Shown piece by piece: positions 11,985 through 24,610 of a stretch of DNA of 64,000 nt. Under the pieces are notes generated by a model. The model was not told where the DNA came from. It made no database searches and worked only from the letters and a program-made list of their open reading frames with translations. The DNA lies in assembly GCF_029962835.1 (NCBI RefSeq), contig NC_080575.1, positions 58,193,493 to 58,257,492 on the forward strand. The letters run 5' to 3'. The first letter of the stretch is position 1. Every line of letters starts with the position of its first letter. Made by a program: the position numbers and the translations under genes. The stretch comes from Magnolia sinica (lineage: Eukaryota; Streptophyta; Magnoliopsida; Magnoliales; Magnoliaceae).

Positions 11985-14900
11985 TGTAATGTCTTGGATT
12001 TTCACTGTTTTGGATTTTCAAAAAAAAATCCTTTAAATTTTTTTATGTAATTAACTTATAATGTCACTTATTAACCATTGGTACTCAACGTTAGTTTATA
12101 CACGAGTAATACCAGTAAAGAACCGCACAAGTTTGTTTAATCAACCGTAGGAAGCCAACAAATCCACCCGATCATTTGAACATCAAGTTTAGCACCATGA
12201 TTTACTTATATAGGGCCCAAATCTAACAGACCCATCGTTAACTAATTAAGACATGTATAACTAAATTAAATATCTAACTGAAGCTGAGTCAGATATGGCC
12301 CGGATCTTAACTAATACACTAAATCAACCCCGCTACTCTTTTCGCCTAAAACTGACGGTTTAGAGTAATCATGACCAAATCTCCACTTTCACTAGTTATA
12401 AATAGGCCACACTATGAACATAGTTAATCTAAATCCTAATCATTGCCCACGAGAAATCTCACTACCAAATTCATTCCAAAATGCCCCGATTTTCCAAATA
12501 AGCTCTAGACTGCTCGTTAGTGGGCCACTAATTCCAAAACTATAGAATAATGTTCATCTTACTAGGCTTGACATCCATCGCGGGAGTCAAACCTGGGTAC
12601 TATCCAGAACCGCTCAACTTGAGCCAAAGGACAAGTGCATGAGAAGTGCAAATACCCTAAGAGAAGAAGCTGAGACATAAGTGAATTGGGTCGTCCACTC
12701 TTATGCAAAGTTAAGGATTTCGAACCGTCAGTTTATGACCAAACTTCACACGTGGAGTAAGGATATTTCCCTGCTCATATCCATATAGCTACGGCCCCAA
12801 TCGACCATCAGTGACTGTTGAATAGACTTCTAATCATATCTATCGATCGACACATCCAAATGGCGAGCCGAACATGTCCATACGTAGAACATCATTACGG
12901 CTAACTATTTTACAGTATATATCAATATGTACACCTGTAGTGGGCCCTAGAGGTTAGAAAGATCCTCCCATAGGGCTAGTATAGTAAAAACCTAGCTCTT
13001 GGGGCCATTTACACCAAAATTGACATTATAAAAGGGCTTCTTTTAGGCACCCTCTCCCCATACGAATTTGCCCTAGAGAAAGGAAAGAGAGAATAGATAA
13101 AAGGGAGAAAGAAGAAAGGAAGAAGGGAGGAAGGGAGAGTGAAGAAGGGAGAGAAATTGGGCCATAGTTGAAGGTGGGGCCCAAGAGAAGTCGATCCTTG
13201 CAACTCCTTCCTTCTTCCTCAAGAGATCCCACACCCACCACTCTAAATTTGAATTCCAACTGATTGGAGAGGTAAGCAGCCATCTTCTTGAGATCCTTTG
13301 TGTTGAGCTAAATGTTGCATGTAATCCTAACATGTAAAGTTCCTTTGACTCAGGATCTTTACGAATCCACCGCGAGTTTAGCAACCCTAGATTGTTTCCT
13401 TGAGCTCTCAACGATTCATAGGTGCGGACTATTATTCTTAGGTGGCCTAGCACCAATTTTACTATAAATCTAATGATTTTGAATGTTTAGATGATGTATT
13501 TGGATGATCTAGAGAAAACCTAGTAAGACCTTACATTTTTTACCCTCCTAAATTACATGGAATGATTATAGTATGTTGTAGTTCATCAACATGATTAGGT
13601 ATGAATTTGGTGAGTGCATGCTTATTTCCTACTTGATTCTTATGCAATGTTCCTTGTAGCACATATGATATATTAACCCTTGTGTATTTTTGTGTTATGA
13701 ATTATATGTAATGCTTAGTCTCCTCCTTAACCCACACCACACACATACACATTCATTTCTTAACATTATTAGTAGTTGTAATTATAGAGAAATCTAAAAT
13801 TATGTTAGAAGTGTGAATGTATGACATTTCTCATATTAGTTGATGAAATTCTGAATTGTTAAAGCATTATTCGGCATCACCAAACCCCTGGGTTGGTCAG
13901 GAAACTAAAGTGAGAGAGCGCGGTCCCGCTGGTAGGACCATCTTGCGGGTAGAATAGTGGGTTCGGGCGGATGCGAATGGGTGACTGTAGTTGGACTACG
14001 TGGGTCACTTGTACCTAATGTTGTCCGTCATGTACTCGCTTAGACTCACACAGTCTAGCCCAATTACTGACCAATTATGATTGTTAACCATGTCTGCTCA
14101 TGCCTGAATGGAACCTGGAACACCCTTCACCCACTAAAGCCCATTAATAACCATTTAAAACTGTTCCACCACCTCGAGAGTTGGGCATGGTAGAATAAGA
14201 CACTGTATACGAGCTATTGGCCTACACTGGGGTGACAAACCTCCCCATAGTGACCGCAAGCAATCCCTTTTCTCAGCACTCCCCATGTGCTTGAAATTCG
14301 GGATGGGGAACTCGATGGGATCAAGGATTGCGGGGTCTTAGCCTCGCGCGTTGAGGGGCCTTGGCCTCGCAACTAGTTAGGGGCATTGATATCGTAGGGT
14401 GTACTAGTTTCCCCAATCTGCTGGATGAATGAAATTAACTAAATAATTGGGTTAACATTATTCTTGCATTGCATTAGTTAGGATTTGGTGACTCGGCAGT
14501 TAAGGTGGCAATGAGGGAGTGCTTGTCATGGGCGATGTTAGACAGTCGCTCGAGGGAGTATTATGGCGAGGGAATGTATCATATCATTCATCATGCACCT
14601 GCATTAACAAGATTAGTTAGGTGTTTATGAATGTTTGCCTTTCATTAAATTCATAATATAACTGATGTTTGTTATAACTTAAGACTAATAGTACCCACTG
14701 AGTTGATCACTCACTCCCACTCTAGGATGACGTTTTAAAACACCAACCAGACTCTTCGGTAGATGCAGGTGACGCAGATTACGAGGAGCATGGCGGCGCG
14801 ATTCTGGATGAGGAGGACGAGTTGTCTTATTTTCAGTTGATGGGCAGCTTGCGCTAGTTTTACGGGCGGTCTTGGATCGCTAAGTAGAGGACTTGGTGAT

Positions 14901-15160
14901 TCATTCCTTTGGACGTACAATTTTTTGTACTTTTATTGGGCAACGCCTTGTCCAACCCATAGTTATATTTTTTGGACTTGTAAACATTTAGCCCTTTCCA
15001 TTACAATAGACTAGCTATGAATTGTGATTCATGTTTCAAGTAATTCCATACTGCGAATTTAAACCTGATTAATCATAACACAAAAAAAATTGATTATAAG
15101 TGATACCCGGGAACTTGGAAGTCAAGTGTATGCACGACCCCTAATTTTCAGGGCGTTACA
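11985..15160 (-). mobile_element. Solo LTR of another chromovirus (3176 bp)
   Basis: It is flanked by identical 5-bp duplications, ATGAG at 11980-11984 and 15161-15165. The plus-strand text runs TGTAATGTCTTGG ... CAGGGCGTTACA. Read on the minus strand it starts TGTAACGCCCTGAAAATTAG, the form typical of Tekay/Del LTRs. The host LTR text (GCGCTCATGAG..., then CGCCTATCAGGGAGTCCC) reconnects when it is removed, as comparison with 20790-20830 shows. No internal region is present. Open frames at 13009-13456 are low-complexity GA/CT translations. Confidence 0.9.
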
Positions 15161-15930
15161 ATGAGGGACAACTTCGCCTATCAGGGAGTCCCATATGCAA
15201 TCTGTCGAATGACATAATGTAATGATCAATCACTCCTCGTAACAAGCATGCAGATGATGCGTATATCCATGTATCATGATGCTATGCTAACATATACTCA
15301 TAGTTGTAATCGATAATCAGCTTGTATATATGGCGGGGTCCATAGAAGGACAGCAAATCCAAAACATGAAGGTTAACCCTCAACTATGGATATACAAAAT
15401 CTGACATCGCAGATCCTACCATCTACGGTAATGATATACTCTCCTCATGACAAGGATGGGCCTAAGGATAAGGAGTGAGCTTCCTCATCCGTTCCGATAC
15501 GTAGCAAACTAGTCTTCCCAATGGGCCTGATATGCACAAGGTGGGCTCTATGACCTTGGAGAAATCTACAAGGCATGATGGAAACACAAACAATAATGGG
15601 GGCCCAACGGTTTGGGGTAAGCCCAATGAGGTGGGTCATGTTAATATCAATGGGGCCCAATGAATTGGGATATCCCACTAAGGTGAGATGGATAATACTA
15701 ATAATAGGGGGGGCCCATCAATTTGGGTTAGCCCACTAGGGAGAGATGAGAATGGGCTTAACAACGGGCCATAGGGAGGATCACAATGTGGACATCTAAC
15801 CACTATTGTTCCTATAATGTGGACATTTAACTAACATTGCTCCCAAGGCTAGGCCCATTTAGAATCTATCCTATAATGGGGGCCCAAGGTCCTTATGCTA
15901 ACTAGGAAATGTATGGGCATCATAAACACT

Positions 15931-15933
<3 letters not shown>

Positions 15934-15973
<40 letters not shown>
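15934..15973. repeat. (AT)n microsatellite, about 20 units
   Basis: An uninterrupted AT dinucleotide run inside LTR copy B, just upstream of the GGGCCTCA array. Confidence 0.95.
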
Positions 15974-15975
<2 letters not shown>

Positions 15976-15994
15976 TGGTAGAATCACACATCAT

Positions 15995-16225
15995 AATTAG
16001 GCCTTATCTCATAGGCCTCATATGCACCACAATGGGCCTCACACAAGGGCCTCATATACATCATATTGGGCCTCACACAAGGGCCTAACATACATCACAT
16101 TGGGCCTCATCTCATGGGCCTCACATACATCACATTGGGCCTCATCTCATGGGCCTCATATACACAATTTTGGGCCTCATCACATGGGCCTCACATATAT
16201 CACATTGGGCCTCATCACATGGGGC
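15995..16225. repeat. GGGCCTCA/ATACATCACATT array in LTR B
   Basis: About eight units of 24-31 bp with the pattern TGGGCCTCAcatacATCACAT. The same array is present in expanded form in copies C (21170-21840), D (27236-27560) and E (32458-32780). Open frames across it encode only low-complexity His/Gly/Pro repeats and are not genes. Confidence 0.9.
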
Positions 16226-16289
16226 AGCCCATGATCCAGTAAAACGGATGAACAACTTATATGCACAACAAGGTGGGCCCACATCTAGG

Positions 16290-17130
16290 GATTGGACAAC
16301 GTGGATATAACATGTACATCATGGTGCATCCAGCACCACTCCAAACATCTGGACGGTTTGGATGACCCACACAACATCAAGGTAAGCTCCATGTGATCTG
16401 GACGATGTAGATAAAATGCATCACGATGGGGTCCACATCTGTTGGGCAGCATGGATAAAATACGTCATGGTGGGCCTGCTACCACTAGACCGCATGGATG
16501 AAACACATCGAGTGGACCCCACTGCCGCCAGACGGCGCAGATAGAATACATACATCATGGTAAGCCCCACAGCCTAGATGGAAGGCATGGACAGACATAT
16601 ACATCTGGTGGGTCCCATCGTCTCAATCAGCTAGACGATGTGGACACCACATGCATCAGGGTGGAATCCACCATCCAGTAGATGGACAATGGAGATATAA
16701 CATCTATATCATGGTGGGTCCACACGCGTGGACACCACGTGCCATCAAGGCAGGCCCCACTGTAAATGACCAGCGTGGATAAAACACATACATCCTGCGG
16801 CCCTGTGGCCTAGATGGTTGGATTTCGCACATACATCATGGTGGGCCAGGGGTGGACAGGGGTGGATACAAGATATATAACATGTGGGACCCACCGGCCT
16901 TGCTGCTAGACGATGGAGTCACCATGCAAAAATAAATGTGGGTCCACACGTGTGGCCCACCATCTTTGGATAAAGCTGATATTTGTATTTTCTCTTCATC
17001 CGGCTTGCTAGACGATACCAGCAGTGCTAAACTGTCCAGCTAGCTGCTGGATGTCAGAAAGGTGGGCCCCACAAATGGTTGACATGGATAAAATACATAC
17101 ATCATAGTAGGTGTCCATGAGGGTTGTCCA
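16290..17130. repeat. Degenerate GGACGG / GTGGGYCCAC tract in LTR B
   Basis: An irregular series of about 50-70-bp modules. Each has a TGGACGGTnTGGAT-type core, then A-rich text such as AAAATACATACATCATGG, then GTGGGCCCAC or GTGGGTCC. The CCGTCCA and TGGACGG arms often face each other, so each module can form a small hairpin. Corresponding tracts are at 22020-22780, 27590-28880 and 32790-34300. Confidence 0.8.
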
Positions 17131-17277
17131 TACATCCAGAGAATCAAATTGATCTATGTGTTTTCCCTCATCCAGATTGGCCCGAAAATGGGCAGCAAGG
17201 TGACCCCAAAAATTTGGATTTGTGGGCATCCCATGTTTGGACAACAACATGCATCATCACGTGGGCCATCATAGAAG

Positions 17278-17278
<1 letters not shown>

Positions 17279-17310
<32 letters not shown>
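17279..17310. repeat. (GA)n microsatellite
   Basis: An uninterrupted GA run in LTR B. Further GA runs in equivalent blocks occur at 17878-17899, 23088-23119, 29222-29265 and 34623-34672. Poly-Arg/Glu open frames here are artefacts. Confidence 0.95.
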
Positions 17311-17315
<5 letters not shown>

Positions 17316-18345
17316 GTGATGGAGGGGCCCCGCCACTATGGGTCCCTCAATACATGCATCATACATTATACATTCATCAAGATGGGTCCCATGCATTGCA
17401 TGGCCCCACATAAAAAAATCTGAGGTGGGAATGCTATCCCACCATGAATTAAGGGTCTAGATGACCCATCAATAACATAAATTCAATAAAAACATCATGA
17501 TGGGGTCCATGGAGAATGGCCCCATCATGGATCATACATGCAACAAGGATGGGCCATTGGCCACATCCAAAGGGTCAAGTAAGATCTCCACCATTATTTG
17601 GTGGGTCCTACATGATCCTATGCAATAAAAGATAAGGATCTAAGAAAGAAAAGAAAGATCTAGTCCTAAACAAGCACCCACCTCGGATCTTCGACTTCTT
17701 CTTCCACCTTAGGGTCCTAGAGCTCTAAAGGAATGAGTTTCAATGGTTGAGATGGATTTGGAATGGTTGGATTGGGAGGAAAGGAGGGTGAAGATGGCTG
17801 GATTTTGGAGATTGGTTGGGACGTCTAAGGGCTTGCAATGGAGGAGAAATGAAGAGAAAGAGGGAGGGAGAGAGATAAGAGAGAGAGAGAGAGAGAGAGC
17901 CTCTCTTAGCTAGGCAATCATGATATGTAAGGCAATAATGACAAGCATGGCTAGCTAGCCATCAATGCTTTGTAAGAAGCATGAGGCTAGGGGCTAGGGT
18001 AGAGTGATGTCACCCTAGGGTGACATCATCCTAATGATTGGTTTTTATAAGAAAAAGCAACAACTTGGATAAGTGGGTCCCGCAATCAAGCAATCAATGG
18101 CCAAGATAATGCGTGGGCCAGAACTCACAATCTAAGCGTCGGATTGGCACATGAGATGCTACGTCGGAACCGCAACGACGGCACGATCGCAATGACATAG
18201 GTCTCGGGTCAAGTCGACTTGGATTGACAGGATGCTTCTTGATGACATGTGCAAATGCTATTTATAGGTCGCGGGTTGCCGAAATTTGATCAGGAGGACC
18301 GCGGGATCCTACGGAACAGCGAGATACTTGGACACAGGCCTGACA

Positions 18346-18360
18346 AATCTCCCCTCCTAA
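18346..18360 (-). other. Polypurine tract of element 1
   Basis: On the minus strand TTAGGAGGGGAGATT lies directly before the LTR start TGTCAGGCC. The polypurine tract primes plus-strand DNA synthesis and must sit directly before the 3' LTR, so it fixes both the LTR edge and the orientation of the element. The matching site of element 2 is at about 29671-29685. Confidence 0.85.
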
Positions 18361-18481
18361 TAAAAATTTTATCCTTAAAATTTACCATCATGCAGAATAA
18401 GACAGGAAGGAAGAGGAATCATGGCATCGCATATATATAGATATATCAATCAACACAATACAAAGCATGATACAAGCACAA

Positions 18482-19374
18482 TCAATCTACAAAAAGATGG
18501 GGATAACGCTCTCTAATCTCGGCCTCACGCCCCTAAGACGCCTCCTCAACAGAATGGTGACCCCATTACACCTTCACCAGAGGAATGACCTTGCTCCAGA
18601 GGACCTACTCCTTCCAATCAAGTATGCGAATTGGCCACTCAATGTAGGAAGCATCTTCACAGACCTCAAGTGGCTACCAATTAGTCATAGGATTGGTGTC
18701 TGACCCATACTTCTGCAACATCGAAACATGGAAAATATCGTGAATGCCAGACAACTGAGAAGGTAAGGCAAGCCTATCGGCCACAGCACCAATGCTCATA
18801 ATGATCTCAAAAGGTCCAATAAATCTCGGGACAAGCTTGCCCCTCGCTCCAAATCGAACCATACCCTTTATGGGCAAGACCTTGAGATACACTCTGTCCC
18901 CAACTTTAAACTCCAAGGATGACGCTGACGATCAGCAAAACTCTTCTGCCGGATCTGAGTTGTATGCATCCTCTGCCTAATGATGTCAATAACCTCTGAC
19001 GTCTCCTGCACAAGCTCGGGGCCTAGGAGATGGTGCTCTCTAACCTCGGCCAACAACTAGGAGATCAACATGGCCTATCATACAAGGCCTCGAAGGGAGC
19101 CATACACATTATCGCTGATAGTTGTTATTATATGCAAACTCAGTCAGGCGCAAATGCTCATCCCAGCTACCTGAGAAGTTAATCATGCAAGCATGAAGCA
19201 TATCCTCAAGAATCTAGTTGAACCTCTCAGTCTTCCCATCTATCTGCGGATAATACACAGTGCTGAACTACAAGGTAGACCCCATTACCTTCTAGAAACT
19301 CCTCCAGAACTGAGATGTGAATCTCGGGTCTCAGTCGAAAACGATCGAAATCGAAAAACCGTGTAGTCTCACAA
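18482..19374 (-). pseudogene. Chromovirus integrase, C-terminal half and chromodomain-like tail
   Basis: Reading down the minus strand from 19374: the end of the catalytic core (RLHG..., then the second Asp in a motif broken by a stop where DRDPRF is expected, and DGKTERFN containing the Glu), then FAYNN, LLGPELVQETSE, the GPY-type module EFKVGDRVYLKV ... GKLVPRFIGPFEI and HDIFHVSMLQKY. After that comes a chromodomain-like tail with IPLVKV, VEEASWERED and YPHLFV before a stop at about 18482. Frameshifts lie near 19080 and several stops occur. The open stretch 18674-18916 is only the middle piece. The N-terminal half lies beyond the solo LTR at 23527-23880. Confidence 0.85.
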
Positions 19375-21169
19375 TGTCACGCCCCAAACTTGGAAACCGG
19401 ACTCATAAAATTTCCAATCGCCGAATCTAGTGCCGACAGCCTCCGTAGTACCCCATTCTCAGCTCCCAGCGTCCATACGCGAGATTCTGATCCTGGGATC
19501 CTACAAGGATGATTTTTCAACGTACTTTTATCTCGTAAGAAGCATAACCACAAGTGTACCCAAATCACAAAGGCAACATCATCATCACATATCCACTAAT
19601 ATAAACATTTGAATATAATGCTAAAAGGAAAATACATATATCGAAATCAAAACTCCAGAAGTCAGCTACATGCTCCAAGCTCCACGCTGATGCAAATTAA
19701 CGCCACTTGCATGCATCTATCATGCATAAGCTTATAGAAAGCTTAGAGGGTGGTGAAAGTGTATGCACAAGATAAGTGTCAAGCACACAAATACAATGCC
19801 ATCATCATACAATGTTGAAAATACTGGCAAGATCATGAATCATAAGATATCAGAGTAAGTGAAAACATACTGGTAAGTCCATGAGTGCTATCAGTCGTAC
19901 CAAGGCTTTGCGATGTAAGGCATGAATGCTAACGGCCATATCAATGTAGAAACATGGCAACCCAGAATGCTAAATGCTGTGGATGCAATGCAACATGTGG
20001 TGCGAATGAAATGACCAAGCTAGAGTGAAGTTAGGATGATAGTACGTAGTATCGCAGGCTATGGGGTCCATCATAAGGGACTTCTATCCAAACAGGTCCC
20101 ATACCTAAATTTAGATAGTTAGACTCAATGTAGTAGACTCTTGATCTCAAGTTAGTCGCACGCCCCAACCAAAATCCTTGTCATTACGAAGGTACACAAC
20201 AATTAGTTGCACACCACCAGCCCAAGTGGATAGTGAATGAATGAATGAATGAGTATACAACTCCTACTCAATAAGTCCACATATCATTACGGTTCCTCTC
20301 TAAAAAATCACCAGGGTCTAGTACACTCTAAACCAGATTGCCGCCACATCGTGCGTAACAAGGTGAGTGGAAGACACCTCACTATTCACTTGCCAATATC
20401 AGGCCCGGCTTGTCAATAACGGACCCATTCCTCGAGCTGGTCAAACTCAGCCTAGCTTTGCCCACTCCTCTCGGGCAGGTAAGGCTGCAACCCCTTCCAA
20501 CCGACCACAAAACAATGAGAGATGCGGCCTAATGGTATACGGCCCTCATGCGCTCATGCATCCACTCAGTCTAGACGTTGGAGTAATCTCTAGAACCAAG
20601 AGGGTTTAGGAAATTTCACCCAGGGATATCTATAACACCCCATTGAGAAGATTTTCGATGTCCCATCTGGTCATCCACAATATGCCTGTGGAGGCTACGG
20701 CCCTGATATCGCTAGGGCATATGGTGGTCATATCATAAAATACGAGATGCATGAGTCATATCATCCCGTTATGCATCAAACTTATATGTACCGCATGCTC
20801 ATATGGGGTAACTCCGCCTATCAGGGAGTCCCATGATAATTTACCTAATAACATGTGCCATGATCAATCACTCCTCATATTAAGCATACATATGATGCAC
20901 ATGGGCATAGATCGTGAAGTTATACTGAGCGTGTTATAAGATTATGTACTCTCCTCATATCAAGGATAAGCCTAGACAGCCTACTCATAACAAGAATGGG
21001 CCTCACAATGGGCCTAAGGGAAGTCACAGTGTGGATAACTAACTATCATTGCCCATCAATGTGGACATTTAACCAACATCGCTCCCGAGCAGTGGCCCAC
21101 ATAAATATCATTACATACATTATAGTGAAATCACACATTACATCAGTCCGCACATTCATCGCATTAGGC

Positions 21170-21840
21170 CTCACTTAAGGGCCACATATACACCACATCG
21201 GGCCTCGCCATATGGGCCACAAATACATCATAATAAGCCTTATCAACTGGGCCACAAATACATAACAAGTGGGCCCTGCACATGGCCCTCAAATACATCA
21301 TAATGGGCCACCTCACATGGGTCGAAAATACGTCACAATGGGCCACGACATATGGGCCGGAAATACATCTCAATGGGCTACGACCCGTGGGCCTCAGTAC
21401 ATCACAATGGGCCTCACCCATGGGCTATCATATACATCAAGTGGGCCACATCAATGGGCCGCCCCAATAGGCCATCATATATATCAAGTGGGCTGCATCA
21501 ATGGGCCTCCAATACATTAAATCGGGCCGCATCATGTGGGCCTCAATTACATCACAATTGGGCTGCATGACATAGGTCTATACACATCACAATGGGCCTC
21601 ATATACAACAAGTGGGTTGCATCAATGGGCCACACCAATGGGCCTCATATAAATTGAGTGGGCAGCATTAATGGGCCTTATAGGTGGGCTATAAATATAT
21701 TAAGGTAAGCCTCACAGATAGGCCATAAGTATATCAAAGTGGGCCTCTCGAATGGGCCATAAAATACATTAAAGTGGGCCTGATGGATAGGCCACAAAAT
21801 ACATTAAGGTGGGCCTCATAGATGGGCCACAAGTGGGAGC
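21170..21840. repeat. Expanded GGGCC/ATACATCA array in LTR C
   Basis: More than 20 units of about 25-30 bp with the core TGGGCCNCAWATACATCA, each slightly different. The same array is shorter in copies B, D and E. All open frames here are simple-repeat translations. Confidence 0.9.
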
Positions 21841-22019
21841 TTAGATTACATCTAAAATCATTTCAATAGTTGCAGGTGCAACATGTGTATCATTGTACAC
21901 TATTATTCCATGGGGCACATGGCCCACTAATAATGATCAGCACTGTCCAAACATTGTCAAGGTAAATCAGCACCATCCAAACATTCTCCATGTAAATCAG
22001 CACCATCCAAGCATTGTCT

Positions 22020-22780
22020 ATGTAAATCAGCACCATCTAAATGTTGTCCGGTGCCGTCCAGCACAACCTGGACGGTGTGGATAAACAGATGGATGGTTTG
22101 GATATAATACATATACCTCATGTGTAGGACCCATAAAACTTAGTGATGTATTATTATTATTATTATTATTATTTTAAAATAAAATCACTCCAGCGTCCAG
22201 GCTTGTATCAGGGTGGAATCCACCATTTTCAAACGGATAGACGGCTGGGATGTAAGGCGTGTACTTCAAGGTAGGTCCCATCCCACACATATAGCACATG
22301 TGGGATGGCCCCACATGAACTAAAAATAGATGGACGGTGTGTGTGAAACACATACAACACCGTGGGGTCCACCATCCTAGAAAAGGACAGAGTGGATAAA
22401 GAACAAATACATCATGGTGGGTCCCACCCACACGTGTGGGGTGGGCCCACGTCCAAGACAAATGGACGGTTGAGATGTATCCCACATACATTGTGGTGGG
22501 CACGGAACTTGCTGGCGTCTTTGCAACCAGGTGCTGCTGGCGCGGGACCCACCATCCCTACCAATGGACGGTCTGGATGTTGCTGGCCCCATGTGTGGAT
22601 GCCACACACACATACCAGCGGGCCCCATTGCCCAAATATATGGGCGGCAAGGGTAAAATACATAAATCATGGTGGCTTCATCCACCACCGTCCAAACAGA
22701 TGGAAAACCTGGATCAACAAAAACATCATGGTTGGCCCCACAAGATGGGTGAAACGCTTGCATCATTGGTGGGCCACGCA
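22020..22780. repeat. GGACGG / GTGGGTCCCAC tract and (ATT)n in LTR C
   Basis: Degenerate modules like those at 16290-17130. The tract includes a (TTA)n run at 22150-22174 and several complementary CCGTCCA/TGGACGG arms. Confidence 0.8.
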
Positions 22781-23083
22781 TCCAGAGAGAGAGACAGTGA
22801 GGAGGGGAGGGACCCCACCACTATGGGCCCTCCCTATATAATGCATACATCAAGATGGGTCTCACATATATGGGCCCTTAAATCATTAAAAAAAATGTAA
22901 AATAAAGATCACCCACCGTTCTTGATTATTCTTGGCTCCATGAGATCCCTAGCTCCTTAGCTACCATTATGATGGAAGATGATGGAGATTGGATGGTGAT
23001 GGATGATGAGGGGGGGTAGGAAGATGGGCCACACCAAGCTCTTCTCATGGAGATCTTAGACGGTTGCTTGCTTGGGAGATGGG

Positions 23084-23122
<39 letters not shown>

Positions 23123-23526
23123 GAGTGATGGAGTGATGGGTGAAGTGAGTGATGGGTATACTTGATGGGTGGAGAGAGAGAGAGAGTTGACTTTAGGGGT
23201 TTCTTGGAGATGGGGCATGTACTTGATGGGATTGATGGGATTGATGTGATGTTCTCTTTGATTTTGTAAATGCGCGGTGTTTTCCTCGAACTGAACGAGG
23301 GCCAACATCTCCTGACCTGGGTATCGCCTCGGCGCACGAGATGCATCATCGGAACCACGGTGACGGCGTGGTCACATGGTACAAGTCTAAATCGGAGTTG
23401 ACTCTGGAATACAGGATACATCTTAGGGTCATGCAACTGTCGATTACAGATCGCGGTTCACCAGAATTCGAATGGGAGGACCACAGAAGCCTATGGAACG
23501 GTACGGGCTAGGATACGGGTCTCACA

Positions 23527-23900
23527 CACAATCTCACCAACAAACAATCTGGTAAGCCGGTCCAAAGGCCAGGTCACACGAATCAGGAGAAAATGTGCCA
23601 ACTTCATTAGATGATCCATGACAACCCACATGGCGTCATGACCGCGCTGAGTCATCGGCAAGCCCATAATGAAATCTATAGATATGTGCTCCCACTTCCA
23701 CGTTAGGATGCTCAACGGTTGCAATGGACCTGGGGGTCTCTGATGATCAGCCTTGATACGTTGACAAGTGTCACACTCGGCCATAAAACTGGCAATCTGG
23801 TGCTTTATCCCCTCTCAAAAATATTGTCACCTCATATCACGGTACATCTTCATCGAGCCAGGGTGGATAGAAAACCTTGATCGATGTGCCTCGATCATAA
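23527..23900 (-). pseudogene. Chromovirus integrase, zinc finger and start of catalytic core
   Basis: From about 23900 down: IHPGSMKMYRDM (the H side of the HHCC finger), CDTCQRIKADHQRP (the CC side, about 23735-23775), LQPLSI, KWEHISIDFIMGLP with the first catalytic Asp, TQRGHDAMWVVMD, then LDRLTRLFVGEIV. There the frame is cut by solo LTR copy C at 23526. It is the upstream half of the integrase at 18482-19374. Stops are seen upstream of the finger. Confidence 0.85.
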
Positions 23901-24610
23901 GATTTCTGCGCAACTCTGGAATATCCGGGACACATACTCACCCTCTGAAGCGAAGTCCAACATCAGAACCAATTTACCTGTCTGACTGACTCTCATATGC
24001 CGCCTCTGCTTGATAACCTTAAAGTGACTCGTCTGACTGTTGAGCCTCAATCACCCTTACGACAAAAGATGGGTGAATCGACAGGCTCGATAACCATACG
24101 ATAAAAGATTGTAAGCCAAATTCGAAGCCATACGCTGTTATATCCTCGAGCATCTTCTACTCTTGAATCATCATATGTACCACTAGGCCTCGTGGCTGAC
24201 AGCTGAGGGCATCCGCCACCACGTTCACCTTGCACAGGTGGTAGTGAAGATCGAAATCATAGTCCTTCAAAAGCTCCATCTAACGTCTCTGCCGCATGTT
24301 CAACTCGAACTGTGAGAAGACATATTTCAGGCTCTTGTGGTCGAAGAAGAGTTCAAACCTAATCCCATAGAGATAGTGCCTCCACACCTTCAGTGCGAAG
24401 ACGACTACTGCCAGCTCCCAATCATACGTGGAGCAGTTCAGCTAATGGACCTTGAGCTGGCGACATGAAAAAGCTACTGGCTTCCCATGCTGCATTAGGA
24501 CAACACCCAAACCGACATGCGAAGGATTAGTAAATACAATAAATCCTTTACTCCCATAGGGAAGAGTGAGGATAAGAGCAGACGTGAGGCGGTCCTTCAG
24601 CTCCTTAAAT
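23901..24610 (-). pseudogene. Chromovirus RNase H and linker
   Basis: The RT/RNase H junction FKELKDRLTSALILTLP (about 24560-24610) starts the preserved part. The RNase H follows with FTNPSHVGLGVVLMQHGKP, where Asn replaces the first catalytic Asp. [20 protein letters not shown] keeps the Glu, [12 protein letters not shown] keeps an Asp, and NVVADALS near 24200-24230 keeps the last Asp. Text from about 23900 to 24190 is linker with stops. Everything upstream (gag, protease, RT fingers and palm, primer site) is deleted at about 24611, where the 5' LTR remnant begins. Confidence 0.85.

Larger units (their letters stand above)
10867..18345 (-). mobile_element. Element 1 3' LTR (copy B), about 4.3 kb plus nested solo LTR
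   Basis: In plus-strand text it starts TGTCATGCCTCAAAC and ends GGCCTGACA, next to the polypurine tract. Without the 3.18-kb insert it is 4298 bp. It contains the AAGCTT inverted-repeat block (about 11220), the GTAAGGTCACACCCC block, an (AT)n run, a GGGCCTCA array, a GGACGG-rich tract, a GA-rich block (17820-17900) and a GATGTCACCCTAGGGTGACATC palindrome near 18008-18030. The terminal approximately 600 bp differ from copies A, C, D and E and match the fragment at 24611-24981 plus 35096-35244, which supports pairing those two as the LTRs of one element. Confidence 0.85.
19375..23526 (-). mobile_element. Solo LTR (copy C), 4152 bp, inside integrase
   Basis: It is bounded by the 5-bp duplication CACAA (19370-19374 and 23527-23531). 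The plus-strand text starts TGTCACGCCCCAAACTTGG and ends GATACGGGTCTCACA. Removing it and one CACAA restores the integrase frame of element 1 (LFVGEIV joined to RLHG). It carries the standard blocks of the family, including an expanded GGGCC array and a GGACGG tract. No internal sequence is left, so it arose by LTR-LTR recombination of a full element. Confidence 0.9.

Noticed and set aside
11980-15165. A host gene with CT-rich 5' UTR at 13073-13456
   Set aside because: The block is bounded by ATGAG duplications and TGTAAC...GTTACA ends, so it is a solo LTR; the frame is low complexity.
17124-17423. Open frames with poly Arg-Glu or Ser-Leu stretches (also 23045-23436, 55291-55575, 29089-29316)
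   Set aside because: They are translations of (GA)n/(CT)n runs inside LTRs or the CACTA element. No domain and no selection pattern.
21164-21570. Overlapping frames rich in Trp-Ala-His-Gly repeats (also 16022-16234, 27155-27592, 32388-32782)
   Set aside because: All arise from the GGGCC/ATACATCA array, are open on both strands and in several frames, and have no recognisable protein.
22362-22900. Long overlapping frames of 134-159 residues on both strands
   Set aside because: GC-rich GGACGG tract of LTR C with few stop codons by composition. Same type of frame seen in the corresponding tracts of D and E.
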